Of a stretch of 64,000 nucleotides of DNA, positions 35,662 to 46,900 are shown piece after piece. The DNA comes from Zygaena filipendulae (taxonomy: Eukaryota > Arthropoda > Insecta > Lepidoptera > Zygaenidae), in assembly GCA_907165275.2 (NCBI GenBank), contig OU015664.1, positions 4,054,001 to 4,118,000 of the forward strand, written 5' to 3'. The notes beneath the pieces were generated by a model. The model ran no database searches. It saw only the letters and a program-made list of their open reading frames with translations, and was not told the origin of the DNA. Each line of letters opens with the position of its first letter. The first letter of the stretch is position 1. The translations under genes were made by a program, and so were the position numbers.

Positions 35662-35980
35662 CCGTTAAAGGTTTTAAAGTGATTACCTACTGTTTCGGTT
35701 CCACAAAATATTTTTTATAAATTTTTTTACAGATATGTGCAGTCAAATTATTCAACCGGAACATTCATACGTACCTACTAAATATTAGTTTTTAGGCGAC
35801 CTCACCTAATCCCGCGTGAGTTTCGGAGCTTAATCTAGAACTTATTATATTTTTACCTATGGCAAATTTAATCCAAATCTGTTTAGCCGTTTATGCGTTA
35901 CAAACATCCAAACACCTTTAAAAAGTTTCGCATGTACCTATGTCGTATATATAGGTATCATATTAGTGTTGCAGTAGGAT

Positions 35981-36249
35981 TATAATAATAATAATAATAA
36001 TAATAATCCACATCACAACACACAGATCTACTTGATCCCACAGTAAGCTATTATTAGCTTGTGTCGTGGAAACCAAGCAAACGTGGTATATACTACATAT
36101 TATTACTTATATATTATACTATAGATATATAAACACACCCAGACTGGAAAATGGAACCCTGTGTTCATCACACAAAGTCTACCCCCACCGGGAATCGAAC
36201 CCGGAACCCCTTGATTAGCGGGCAGGCATGGTGACCATTGCGCCAATCG
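35981..36249 (-). mobile_element. tRNA-derived SINE, inverted copy with ATT tail
   Basis: Reverse-strand copy of the SINE at 29994, with B box GGAATCGAACC and A box CCATTGCGCCA as seen on the plus strand. Its 3' end on the minus strand is an ATT microsatellite (TAATAATAA at 35981-36007 on plus), which probably is the SINE tail. Head, body and tail are all present, so it appears full length. Confidence 0.8.
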
Positions 36250-36267
36250 GGTCGACATGATTACATA

Positions 36268-36645
36268 CAATCCCTACTAATATTATAAATGCGAAAGTCA
36301 CTCTGTCTGTCTGTCTGTTACGCTTTCACGCCTTAACGGCTCAACCGATCATCATGAAATATTGAATATATGTTGTCAGAGCTACAGGGAATTCTCGCTG
36401 GAACTCTGGAATTTCCGCGGGTGTAGTATAAAACAAAGTCGCTTTGCTCGCCGCCGTCGTCTGTACGCTTAGATCTTTTAAACTATGCAACGGATTTTAA
36501 TGCGGTTTTCATCGATCCATAGAGTGATTCAAAGGTTTATATGAAATGAAATGAAACGAAATGAAACGAAACGAAACGAAACGAAACGAAACGAAACGAA
36601 ACGAAACGAAACCCCGTGGGAACACCGAAATTCTCGCGGGGCCGT
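36268..36645 (-). repeat. Two CCGCGG-type repeats with a GAAAC microsatellite
   Basis: 36268-36422 runs CCTACTAATATTATAAATGCGAAAG to GGAATTTCCGCGGGTG. 36424-36645 contains GCAACGGATTTTAATGCGGTTTTCATCGAT and ends CGTGGGAACACCGAAATTCTCGCGGG. Between them, 36541-36612 is a pure ACGAA/GAAAC pentanucleotide run. Both are in minus orientation. Confidence 0.7.
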
Positions 36646-36974
36646 TCACTTCTGAATAAATAAGCTCTCGAAAGCCCTACAATCTACATGATCGCTCTTG
36701 TGCTACCATTTTCCAGGCAAAAGCTTTTCTATCTTAAAAATATGCCTACCAAAATACTCATTTACTGTTAAAAATACGTTTCGTCATCTATGAATAAAAA
36801 TTATGTTTATTTTGTCACAATACGAAAGCGGGCGGACGCGGGCCCTGCGCACGCTCAATCAGGTCAACAATCTTCTGTTGTTCTTATAATGAATTCTCAA
36901 AAATTGCAATATTTGATTTGTGTTATGGTTCCTAAGTTAGAAGTAAAATACATAAATATATCATATACTTAACA

Positions 36975-37107
36975 GATTTTGCTAGACTATCGCATTAGTC
37001 CTAACTGTAACTGTGTTATATTTGTATGTTAGTTTGTAAGGTATTTATCTATGGGCCCATGTTGCCTGATAACAAAACAATAAATAAATAAATAAAGTAA
37101 TTTTTAA
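36975..37107 (+). repeat. LINE-like 3' tail (TGTTGCCTGATAA family)
   Basis: TTTATCTATGGGCCCATGTTGCCTGATAACAAAACAATAAATAAATAAATAAAG: a short 3' end with a TAAA repeat tail, typical of a severely 5'-truncated non-LTR retrotransposon. A different tail family from that at 10690. Confidence 0.5.
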
Positions 37108-37717
37108 ATAAATAAATTAAAAAAAATAAAAAATAATGTTCTACATCGATTTTATCATCTAAAATAGAGAAAAAAATAATAATATAGTTGTTCCCTCGCA
37201 GTTTGCCCATGTTCATTTTGGGAATGCCTCGGTATCACTAAAAGTATCCTATAAAACTCAGGGATAAATGTGACTTTCTATCAGTAAAATAATTTTTAGA
37301 ATCGGATAAACAGTTTCAGAGATTTTCCTAAACCCAAACTTACAAACTTTAGTTAGGTACTTGTACCTATTTGTTGACTACAGGTGTAGATGAAATCCAA
37401 ATTCTTAGAAAGCTTTACAGCTTTATTCATCATATAGGTGCTACGGAATTATATCCTTACCTCTATGTGATACACCGTACGTAATTTTTTATTGCATTAT
37501 ACTTAGTTCGAATATAATAGAAAAGCTTAATGAATTAATTATTTTAAAATTACAGTTTTAGTTAAAACTGTGTTCCTGTTTACATTTTGACAAAATGACT
37601 TGGAATACCTACGAAACGCCTATTTTTTAAATAGAATATTTATACATAATATAGTAAAATTATAACAAAAATGTAATTTTTAAAACTTTTTTATGAATAC
37701 GAAAGAAATTAATACAC

Positions 37718-37914
37718 ACTAGTTGTGCCCCGCGGTTTCACCGGCGTTAATTTCAGAGTTCCCGCGCGAATTCCGGGATAAAAAGTACCCTATGTATTAA
37801 TCTGATGTATAAGCTATATTATTGTAAAGTTTCATTTAAATCCATCCAGTAGTTTAGAAAGAGTAACAAACATCCATCCATACTCACAAACTTTCGCGTT
37901 TATAATAGTAGGAT
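37718..37914 (+). repeat. Dispersed CCGCGG-head repeat
   Basis: A close match to 12418-12638, with ACTAGTTGTGCCCCGCGGTTTCACC at the start, GATAAAAAGTACCCTATGTATTAATCTGATGTATAAGC inside, and CTTTCGCGTTTATAATAGTAGGAT at the end. Shorter CATC run than the sister copies. Confidence 0.8.
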
Positions 37915-37938
37915 ATACACACAACAGCGTAATCGAGT

Positions 37939-38009
37939 GCGCCTTAAATAAAAACAATTAAACGCAATTATTAATACGATGGCGTTTCATTAATTTATTA
38001 AGGCGCACA
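37939..38009. repeat. Short inverted-repeat element
   Basis: GTGCGCCTTAA ... TTAAGGCGCAC spans 71 bp with a simple AT-rich loop. It may be a miniature MITE. No target duplication identified. Confidence 0.5.
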
Positions 38010-40170
38010 CCACGCCTACGCGGTTTGAGTAGATGGCGTACTAACTAAAAATATAACATAATATTATAATTTTAGATATTATTCAATTTAATACTATTAT
38101 CGGATATTTTATGTAAAATATGGCGTAAGAATATTTAGCTAATGCAGTATGTACTCATTTTTATATAAATGTTCAATAGGTATTTAAATGAAATAAGCGT
38201 CTTATTATAACTAAATGTAGTTTCACTAGAATCTAATGACTAAATGGAACTTTGTTGAAAGTTTAATGCTAATTTACATACATAATAGATTATATTATTA
38301 TACAAAAAATGATACTGTAATAAATGTGATGCTCAATAGATATGCATTTACGTACATGCTAATAGCTGTAAGCTTAGCATGGGTGACTGCATGCTACAAA
38401 TTATGGATTTTATCTGTTTTAGTGTGCAAAAATTGATTAACACGTGCCGTGCCGTGCCGTACGTAAGCCATGCTAAGCTAACAGTTAAAATGTTATGTGA
38501 AATTTTTATTTATGGATATTTGGTTTGTTGACGCAAATAATGCACTAAATAGATAACTTCTAAACTCATTAAGTTCAGCATTATTACACTTTAGATATAC
38601 TTATGTAACTATTGGCAAGCTATACCTAAGAAGGTGTAACAATTTATATTTATATAGGACTATTATGAAATTGAAACAAATATTTAATTCGTTATATTCT
38701 GTAGAGACTTCAATCCTTATTAATAACAAATGTGAATGTTAGTTTGTTTTCATGAAATTGCATAGTTGTCAAGAGTACCTACAGGAGCAAAATAGGGTAC
38801 TTTTATCCCGGAATTCTCACGGGAACTCCACAATGACGCAGGTGAAACCGTGCGAAACAGCTATAGCATTGATAATATAATACTGGCTATAGCAATAAAC
38901 AAAATAATGGTCTGGAACTTACTAGTAAATTTAATCTCTCTTCATATGTAAGTGCATTCTCTATTCTTTATTTTTCATTTTAGATGAAGAACGCCTGCCG
39001 AGTGCCAGGTCATTTATATATATAGTATATAGTACATATATATTATATTTATGTATCTTCGTAACAAACATGAATGCATTTCTATTTACATATGCATTTT
39101 TTCTTGTATTATCAATTATTGTGTTATTTGACTTTTATTATTATAGTAAATACTAATATGACATTCAAGAAAATAAGGCAGCTTGCCGCACTTAATTTTA
39201 CATATCAGATATGTATCTAAACATTAAGTGTCAATTAAATGTTTAAAAAAGAACCGTTAATTTCTCATTAGAAACCGCGTTTCTTACGATCATTAGCAAA
39301 GGTTAGAAAAGTTTCATTTCAATTATTTTTTTTAATTACAAATAGTATTAGAGCCACCCATCTAGTGTTCAAACTAGCTATCCGCTATAAATTTTTTTAC
39401 AATAAAATTCCATTGTACACCTACGTCGTACTTGGGCAGTAGTCAAATTATGTCACAGCTAGATATTATGACCGACGTGTAACCGTCATCACTCATCATA
39501 TTTCGTAAGCCATGGAGTGCGCAGCCAAATGTAAGACTCACGTGCATAGGTAGCAATAATAATAATATTATTCTCATTTATATTGAAGCATCAGTCAAGA
39601 AGGCGGACATATTACAGGCTGTCTACTAGCTTTCAACACCGAAATATTATCTACAAACGAAAAACACCCATATTCATTAGTGTACAAGAAACAAAATAAC
39701 GTGTAAGTTGCATGTTTTAGGTTCTATCGCATGTAATCTATCACAGACAATATTTTTATTCTATTTATCATTAATTCAATTCAATGATATATAAAGTTAC
39801 TTAAGAAGGTTATTAACATAAGTTTCAACATAAGGCCTATAATAGGTGAAAATGTTATGTGGCCGCTGTTGTCTTTATTATAGGAAAAGTGTGTTTGAAA
39901 TGTTTATAGTATCTAATAATTAATAATGATTACCATAATTAACTTTATGTAATACAAAACAGTTTTATTACCCAGTAGATTTAATGAACTAATGCGCATT
40001 TAATCAACTCAAACCTCAATTCACTATTTAATAATTGTTAAAAAAGCGGAAGAATATATTAATTATAGGATAAGTAGCAAAAGAAATATATTTATGTTAA
40101 AAAACAAAACAAATTTTATTATTTACCATATCAATGCCTACCTATATAGGTACAGATAATATTCATTACT
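38010..40170. other. Intergenic, with one repeat copy
   Basis: No gene seen. 38690-38872 is a minus-orientation CCGCGG-type repeat (GGGTACTTTTATCCCGGAATTCTCACGGGAACTCC ... GTGAAACCGTGCGAAACAGCTA). The ORF at 38236 is unsupported. Confidence 0.45.
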
Positions 40171-40362
40171 AGCTGTGCCTCGTGGTTTCATCCGCGTTAA
40201 TTTTATGCTTCGCTCTTATTGGTCGTAGCATGATGTTATAATATAGCCTTCTTCTATAAGTAAATGAACTGTCCCACAAAGAAATATTTTTTCAATTTGA
40301 ACTATCAGTTCCTGAGATTAGCGTGTCAACCAAACAAACAGTCTTCAGCTTTATATTATTAC
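40171..40362 (+). repeat. Dispersed ACTAGCTGTG repeat, variant body
   Basis: It starts ACTAGCTGTGCCTCGTGGTTTCATCCGCGTTAATTTTATGCTTCGCTCTTATTGG. The CGCTCTTATTG part is shared with 50648, so both belong to a subfamily distinct from 12418. Confidence 0.65.
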
Positions 40363-40682
40363 CTATTTGTTGGGTAGATGATAAGATTATGTAAGCTTAC
40401 TACCTCGCAATTTAAGATTTCCTATTTCCAAGCCGACACGATCCGCATACGACATAAAATTATTGTATGTAAGCAATGTATGTAAGTAATAAGAAATATA
40501 TCAGTTCGTGACAATGTGTAAGTAATAACCTATAGCAGCGATAATAACTTATGTGCCATCTCTCATTTGTACTGTATAATTATTATCATGTATCGGCACT
40601 GTAGGTTTGTAACATAGTAATACAAAATATTGTAAAAATTAAGATGTATATACTGTATATATACTGTATATATATATACTGT

Positions 40683-40862
40683 TTGTTGCCAAAAAATAAA
40701 TAAATAAATAAATAAAAACAACTCTAAACAACTGGGTATCCCTCGGGGACCGAGATAGATCTTATATCTCCCATTGCAGTGTCCATCCCACATCAACCTT
40801 TGAATTTGCTTCTTGTGAGGCGAAAGCCGGACGTACGAACACACTTTCGGATTTATAATATT
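40683..40862 (+). repeat. AAATA microsatellite and repeat tail before the LINE
   Basis: TTGTTGCCAAAAAATAAATAAATAAATAAATAAA is a LINE-like 3' tail. It is followed by a fragment ending ACACTTTCGGATTTATAATATTAGT, the usual end of the CCGCGG family. This is the sequence into which, or next to which, the LINE at 40901 inserted. Confidence 0.5.
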
Positions 40863-40900
40863 AGTCAAGGATAACTAATTTATAAATTTTTATGTAAATA

Positions 40901-43887
40901 AGATATGTGATCGCCCTACGCCGTGGACTTAGCCCTGAACTCCGTGTTGAGACGCGTGCGCCGCCGTCAGCCGAGGAACTATGGACGTCGGTACCGATAG
41001 CCGCCGCCGGCCGTCCCTCTCCCCTTTCCCCTTCACCGAGTACTCGTGCCTGCGCCCGCGCCGCCTCGACAAGACATTTACACATTATATTGACTTATAT
41101 TCCGCACGGTAATAATCATGAATCTATGCTTAATTCTTTTTATGACAGAGTTTCTGAATTTATGCTTTCTAATCCTGATGACATCTTTCTCGTCCTAGGT
41201 GACTTTAATATTACGAATGCCTCATGGTTATATAATACATCTACGTACTGCATGGATTTAATAACAAATAATAATAACCTGGCTTGTCTCACCGCCGACT
41301 TTATGAACATATCGTTGTTATCACAATATAACACACAATTCAATAATAATAACAGACTATTAGACCTGGTTTTCTATAGTGAGCACTGTGTGGTGACTTC
41401 ATGTAGCAGTCCGCTGATATCTGAGGATCCTCACCATAGATCATTAGAAATTAATTTAAAAATGTACTTCCCGCGCTCATTAAAAACGGTCAGTCAAAAG
41501 AGAAAACTTTATCATGGGGCTGATTACGACGCAATTAAACCCATACTTAAGGCAACTGACTGGGACCGGATTTTGGGTACCCTGGGTGATGTCGAATTAA
41601 TGACGAATAATTTTTACGATTACCTTTATGATCTCATAAATAAACTTGTGCCAACTTATTACCACAAACACAATCATAATTATCCCCCTTGGTACACAAG
41701 ACCCCTCATCAAATTAATGAAAGAAAAGAACTTATTCCATAAAAAATGGAAACGTTATGGAAACCTATGTGATTATCAGACCTTTTCATGTTTGAGAAAG
41801 CGCTTCAAATTGATGGAGTATGAATGCCATAAAAAATACATTGATCTTTCTGAAGACAGAATCAAGGATCACCCTAAGTTTTTCTGGTCCTTTGTTAACT
41901 CTAAAAAAGCTACCAGTGGTATTCCAGATAAAATGACATATAATGGTAGGGTTTTGTCTTCGGGCGACCAGATTTGCGACGCCTTCAACCAATACTTTAA
42001 TTCAGTTTTTGTATGCTCTCAGGCTATAAACTCCCAATCAAATACTTTGTCATATTATTTACCGTCTGCTGTAGATATTAGCACAATTAACGTAAATTAT
42101 AGTATTGTCTCAAAAGAACTGAAGAGGGTAAACATTCATAAGGGGGCTGGGTCCGACGATATTCATCCTATTTTCATTTCTAAATGTGCAGATGAATTGA
42201 CTATTCCTGTCACATTAATTTATCGTGCTTCCCTAGAAGAGGGTATATTTCCCAGCAAATGGAAAAAATCATTAATAACCCCTATTCCTAAAAATAAAAA
42301 TAAAAAACAAGTATCTGAGTACCGGCCAATTTCCAAATTATGCACTTTAGGAAAAGTCCTAGAGAAAATAGTTACATCTCAAATCTCGCTCTGTGTCCGT
42401 AATTACATCTCTGAACAACAACATGGATTCTTTAGGAATCGAAGTGTAGACACTAATATGGTGAATTTCACAGATATTTTGGCGCGGGCTATGGATGATG
42501 GCTACCAGGTGGATGTCGTGTACACCGACTTCTCCCGGGCGTTCGATAAAATTAACCACGACCTCTTAATTGAGAAGCTTGCGAGAGCCGGTGTGCACGG
42601 CAACCTCCTCAGATGGATCGAATCATACATCAGCAACAGAAGCCAAGCCGTTTGTGTAAAGGGGTACTGTTCTCAGTTTTTACCTGTTCCATCCGGAGTC
42701 CCGCAAGGGTCCCATATTGGGCCGTTGCTTTTCTCTATTTATATTAATGACCTTGGCAATGCGTTGAAGAATAGTCAATACCTACTGTATGCTGATGATA
42801 CAAAATTATTTAGAATTGTGAAAGACATAACTGACTGCTACAAATTACAGGAGGATTTGCTTACATTAGGTACTTACTGTTCATCTAATCAACTATTTCT
42901 AAATATTGACAAATGTTATATCATTTCTTACACACGAAAAAACACCTTTTTATCTTATACATATACTCTTAACCATTTAACCTTGAAAAGAGTATCTAGT
43001 ATTAGGGACTTAGGTTTGATTATGGATTCAAAATTATCTTTTAATCTTCACATTGATCATATCGTGAACTCGTCTTTCCGCATGCTGGGTTTTATTTTGA
43101 GAATAAGTAAACCTTTTAGTAGAACCCTGACACTTAAGATTTTGTATTTTGCGTTTGTTCGTTCAATCTTAGACTTTTGTAGTGTTGTTTGGAGTCCCTG
43201 TTATAAAAATCATATAAACAGAATAGAAAAAGTTCAAAAAAAGTTTTTAAAATACCTTAATTTTACTAATAACGTTGTTGCTGAATCTTACCGGGACTCC
43301 CTGCACCGATACAAACTATTGTCACTTCAGGATAGGCGCAGGATGTTTGATGTAGTACTTCTTTACAAGATTCTTAACAACTTAATTGATTCCCCGATGC
43401 TTCTCAGCAAGTTATCTTTCGTCGCTCGTGCTCGTCTTCCTGTGCGCTCCTCACGAACACTCAAGCTATTTCATCCCCCGCGTTTACGTAAAAAATATAC
43501 ACGTAATTCTTTTATTTTCCGTTCCACCAACACCTACAACGCTGAATTTGTAGACCTTGACTTATTTAATACAACTTTAAATAAATTAAAACTAGAAATA
43601 AAAAGAAAAATTGTGAACTGTAACCGTAATTAGATCGTTCCTACCCTCGCTACTGTATTAAAATATCACTTTCTTGTCAGTAGTTTTGTAAGACATAGTC
43701 TTGTTAATTTGTGATTGTATTGTCTCGAGTCTTGCCATGCTTGCTCAAAGTTATGCGATTTCTAGATTTACATATTTTAGTGACACTGTTTGGTTAATTG
43801 TAAATTTCTGTTTTTGATGTTCCATTACAATGTACATAACCGTTTGTTGTCATAAATAAATGAAAAAAAAAAAAAAAAAAAAAAAAA
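40901..43887 (+). mobile_element. Non-LTR retrotransposon (LINE), 5'-truncated
   Basis: About 3 kb from inside the endonuclease region to a 25-base A tail (43863-43887) that follows CATAAATAAATG. The single reading frame is uninterrupted. The organisation (APE-type endonuclease, then RT, no RNase H seen) fits the jockey/CR1 group of LINEs. A target-site duplication was not found by eye. The 3' UTR is about 230 bases. Confidence 0.9.
40907..43633 (+). CDS. LINE ORF2: endonuclease/reverse transcriptase, N-terminally truncated
   Basis: 908 codons remain. The frame opens at a GTG next to the truncation point, so this is not the natural start. Residues 1-10 (IALRRGL) fit the middle of an APE endonuclease. 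Residues 25-55 form an Ala/Pro/Arg-rich, GC-rich insertion (TCTCCCCTTTCCCC codons) that stands out against the AT-rich rest. GDFN lies at about 97-100 and an HH in EDPHHRSLEI closes the endonuclease. The RT has DFSRAFDKINHD from about 539, SGVPQGSHIGPLLFSIYIND next, and the catalytic YADD at 628-631. The C-terminal part ends in basic sequence. No stops or frameshifts, suggesting a young copy, but without its first endonuclease residues and 5' end it cannot be autonomous. Confidence 0.88.
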   Translation: MIALRRGLSPELRVETRAPPSAEELWTSVPIAAAGRPSPLSPSPSTRACARAASTRHLHIILTYIPHGNNHESMLNSFYDRVSEFMLSNPDDIFLVLGDFNITNASWLYNTSTYCMDLITNNNNLACLTADFMNISLLSQYNTQFNNNNRLLDLVFYSEHCVVTSCSSPLISEDPHHRSLEINLKMYFPRSLKTVSQKRKLYHGADYDAIKPILKATDWDRILGTLGDVELMTNNFYDYLYDLINKLVPTYYHKHNHNYPPWYTRPLIKLMKEKNLFHKKWKRYGNLCDYQTFSCLRKRFKLMEYECHKKYIDLSEDRIKDHPKFFWSFVNSKKATSGIPDKMTYNGRVLSSGDQICDAFNQYFNSVFVCSQAINSQSNTLSYYLPSAVDISTINVNYSIVSKELKRVNIHKGAGSDDIHPIFISKCADELTIPVTLIYRASLEEGIFPSKWKKSLITPIPKNKNKKQVSEYRPISKLCTLGKVLEKIVTSQISLCVRNYISEQQHGFFRNRSVDTNMVNFTDILARAMDDGYQVDVVYTDFSRAFDKINHDLLIEKLARAGVHGNLLRWIESYISNRSQAVCVKGYCSQFLPVPSGVPQGSHIGPLLFSIYINDLGNALKNSQYLLYADDTKLFRIVKDITDCYKLQEDLLTLGTYCSSNQLFLNIDKCYIISYTRKNTFLSYTYTLNHLTLKRVSSIRDLGLIMDSKLSFNLHIDHIVNSSFRMLGFILRISKPFSRTLTLKILYFAFVRSILDFCSVVWSPCYKNHINRIEKVQKKFLKYLNFTNNVVAESYRDSLHRYKLLSLQDRRRMFDVVLLYKILNNLIDSPMLLSKLSFVARARLPVRSSRTLKLFHPPRLRKKYTRNSFIFRSTNTYNAEFVDLDLFNTTLNKLKLEIKRKIVNCNRN

Positions 43888-46324
43888 TTTCAAAGTGTAG
43901 GTTAAAGTTCACGCTGGTTCTCACTTTTATATAGAAAACCATTTCTAGTTCTGCCCCCTTAGCCAAGTTGACAATCTATAATATCTTAATAACGCATATC
44001 TACTAAACTAAGGAACTAATCGTTATGGGACCATAAAATCGTGACCACAAAATTGAACTTTAAGACGTACGTTAGCTAATGCTGAGTTGGTGTCGCTTTC
44101 GGCAGAGCATGCAAGATAACTTGGGTTTAGATTAGGTACTTCTTTAATGTTTGTTTATTATTCTTGTGTGTTGTGCAGATATAAATTTTGTTCTATTCTA
44201 TTCTATTTTGTATTTGTTGTGTTTTGTCTTTGTTTTCCGATATTTTTAAAAACTAAAAATACAGTTATATTTAACAATACCCTATTCAATTCGGTTGATA
44301 GGTAGGTAATCGAAAAAATTTTGCGCCTCCCTTTAGCGCCCATACGGAAGCCCCCTTAAAAATCTTTAAAAATATTTTTTGATAATTATTATACCTAGCT
44401 TTGGGGCGTCAATAGGTATACGTAGGTATATAGTATATATACTGTAAAAATTTGAAGAACGTAACTTCTACGGTTTGACTGTAAAACCCGTGTGACAGAC
44501 GACGGACAGACGGACGCGCAAGTGACAACGTTTGGATCCTTCGGGTACGGAACCCTAAAAATGAGACAAATAAGATACATACATACCTATTGGTAGAATC
44601 AAAGTTAGTATATATATTAACTAGCTGTCCCACGCGGTTTCACCATGATAATATCGAAGTTCATACAAACTTTGCAACCCCTTTTCATCCCCTTAGGGGT
44701 TGAATTTAAAAAAAATCTTTCTTATCGGATACCTACGTCATACAAAGAACACACCCTCCAGCATGTTTCAGGTCTCTACGATTAGCGGTTTAGGCTGTGA
44801 GTTGATCCATCAGTCATTCAGGACAAAGCATTTTATATGTATAGATTGATAAATTTGTATTTTTTTTCCTGTAAATAATAATGATCTTACGAAAACAAAA
44901 GAAGTTTCCGGTCCAATAGTATAGTAATTCTATTTGATATCCACAAAGCCTTAGGCAGATACGACTGCTGAGTGCGCGTGTGAAAAAAAAAATATCATGT
45001 GAAAATCGCATTTTGTAATTAATTCTAATACTTAACGTTATGATTTCTATTACACAACGTTTCTTTGTTGTATGGAAACTGTCGCTTTTTCGTCAAGATA
45101 CGATTTGTGCGACGATATCAAGCGGACGGACGTATTCATCAACTATTACCGGATTCCCGCCATTGTAACCAAATTTATATTGTGTTTTAAGATGCCATTG
45201 TAATTCGTGTTCAATGTTCATGGCGTAGTGAAGTGTTCAGTGTGACTAATTGTAATGCGATGTTACGTTAGATTAACTACCCGTGTTATAAAACAACATA
45301 TTAAGCTTGTACAAAGCGGACCTTTAAATAAAATGAATGCCGGTTATAATTAATTGGCTTTAAGATTATGCTCTTATGCTTTTGTTTTATATGTAGGTGC
45401 AATTATACTTCGCAAGTTTGAGATGATTATAAATTAACTATTTTCTCTACAGATTGCATTTTTTTAAAGCTTTATACAAGTCACAAATTCTAAATAATTT
45501 ACCGTGTGTTTTTATTGTTTAATGTCTAGTTTATAAAGATCGATTTGTTTCTACTAACAAATGTTTAAACGTCATGTACCCTCTGCGTCCATGACGCATA
45601 TGCAAATAAATCGAAAGCGTCGACAACGGTCAAATGCGTACCTGTACGCTAAATGAATGTGCACTTTATAAGTGACACATAACATAAAGAAAAGAAAAAC
45701 AGAACAGAAAAGAAAAGAAAACTGTTATTGCCACCTCAAAAACATTAGTAGGTATCCTAACTATCCTCAAATAGTATTTTTTGTAAATCTAATATATAAA
45801 ATTCTCGTGTCACAATGTTTGTTCCCATACTCCTCCGAAACGGCTTGACCGATTCTCATGAAATTTTATATGCATATTCAGTAGGTCTGAGAATCGGCTA
45901 CTATCTATTTTTCATCCCGGAATTCCCGCGGGAAGTCCGGAATTAATGCGGGGAACAGCTAATCACCGTAAACTACTGTAGGTAAAGGGTACAAAGAAGG
46001 ACCTAGAGTACCTACCTACTTTTTTCCCGCAACCTTCGCGGGAACTCCGAAATTACCGCGGATGAAATCGCGGGGGACAGCTAGTGTTAGATAAAATTTT
46101 GTATAAGTATGTAAATATGTTTAGTTACCTACTTAATATGATTGAGATCTTTTTTGCGAATATATTGTTAATTTTGACAAAAAATGTAAATGTAATTTTT
46201 ATAGAGAAAATAAAATCTATCTGTTTATAACTTACCTATAATAATACGCGTTTGGAAGTGTTCCAAAGAAAAAAACATAAATATAAAACTAAAATATTTA
46301 TGCATAAACCTAGCGTAGCATTTA
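43888..46324. other. Intergenic repeat field
   Basis: No gene seen. 44440-44570 has the GTGTGACAGACGACGGACAGACGGACGCGCAAG and CGGGTACGGAACCCTAAAAA words of another dispersed element. 44630-44815 starts ACTAGCTGTCCCACGCGGTTTCACC in plus orientation, with the body CCCCTTTTCATCCCCTTAGGGGTTGAA. 45787-45962 and 45990-46086 are minus-orientation CCGCGG-type copies. Confidence 0.5.
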
Positions 46325-46459
46325 ATTTTTATTTATTTAATTTTTATGCACATCACGATACAAAAGGCGGCCTAATGCCACAGTAGCATTCTCTGCCAGT
46401 CAACCTTCAGATAGTAGGTATAAAGGGCTCACTTGGCGATGCATTTGCGATCTTATTAT
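46325..46459 (-). repeat. LINE-like 3' tail (GGCATTAAGTCCGCC family), inverted
   Basis: TTTATTTAATTTTTATGCACATCACG..GGCGGCCTAATGCCACAGTAGCATTCTCTGCCAGTCAACCTTCAG is the reverse complement of the 10690 and 18121 copies. It ends 200 bp before the TATA box of gene C. Confidence 0.7.
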
Positions 46460-46658
46460 AGGTCCGGTCCATACGTACACACGTACTTATCACTACACCA
46501 ACGGTGCTGTAGTGTTTGTAACAAGCGTATACTCTAAATCGCAAGCGTACACTCTAAATAGTTGTATAGGCTACGTTGCAATCCGATTGTGTGTGTGCTT
46601 TCTGGCAAGCAGGCCACCAGGCGGGTCGCGGGCGCATCTCGCGAGAACATTTCCGAGG

Positions 46659-46666
46659 TATAAAAG
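46659..46666 (+). promoter_or_regulatory. TATA box of gene C
   Basis: TATAAAAG in a locally GC-richer stretch (GCGGGTCGCGGGCGCATCTCGCG just upstream). It predicts a start near 46690 and a leader of about 210 bases. GTGAGT at 46821 and TTTTGACAG at 46862-46870 could be a 50-bp leader intron, but that is very short. Confidence 0.65.
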
Positions 46667-46900
46667 AAGCTAACGTAGAGTTTCGCAGAACCATTACATT
46701 ACACCTACCCGTTCGGGCACTTTGGGCGAATAGCATAAACAGGTATCTGTCGACATAAATAACACCAGTGCACGTGCTCAGTAGTGACATAGTAAATTGT
46801 ATCGATTATAATAGTGTCGAGTGAGTGTTGTGACAATCGAATTAAATCGATTTATATTTTCTTTTGACAGAAAGTGCCGGTTCCGAGACGTCTGAGGATC

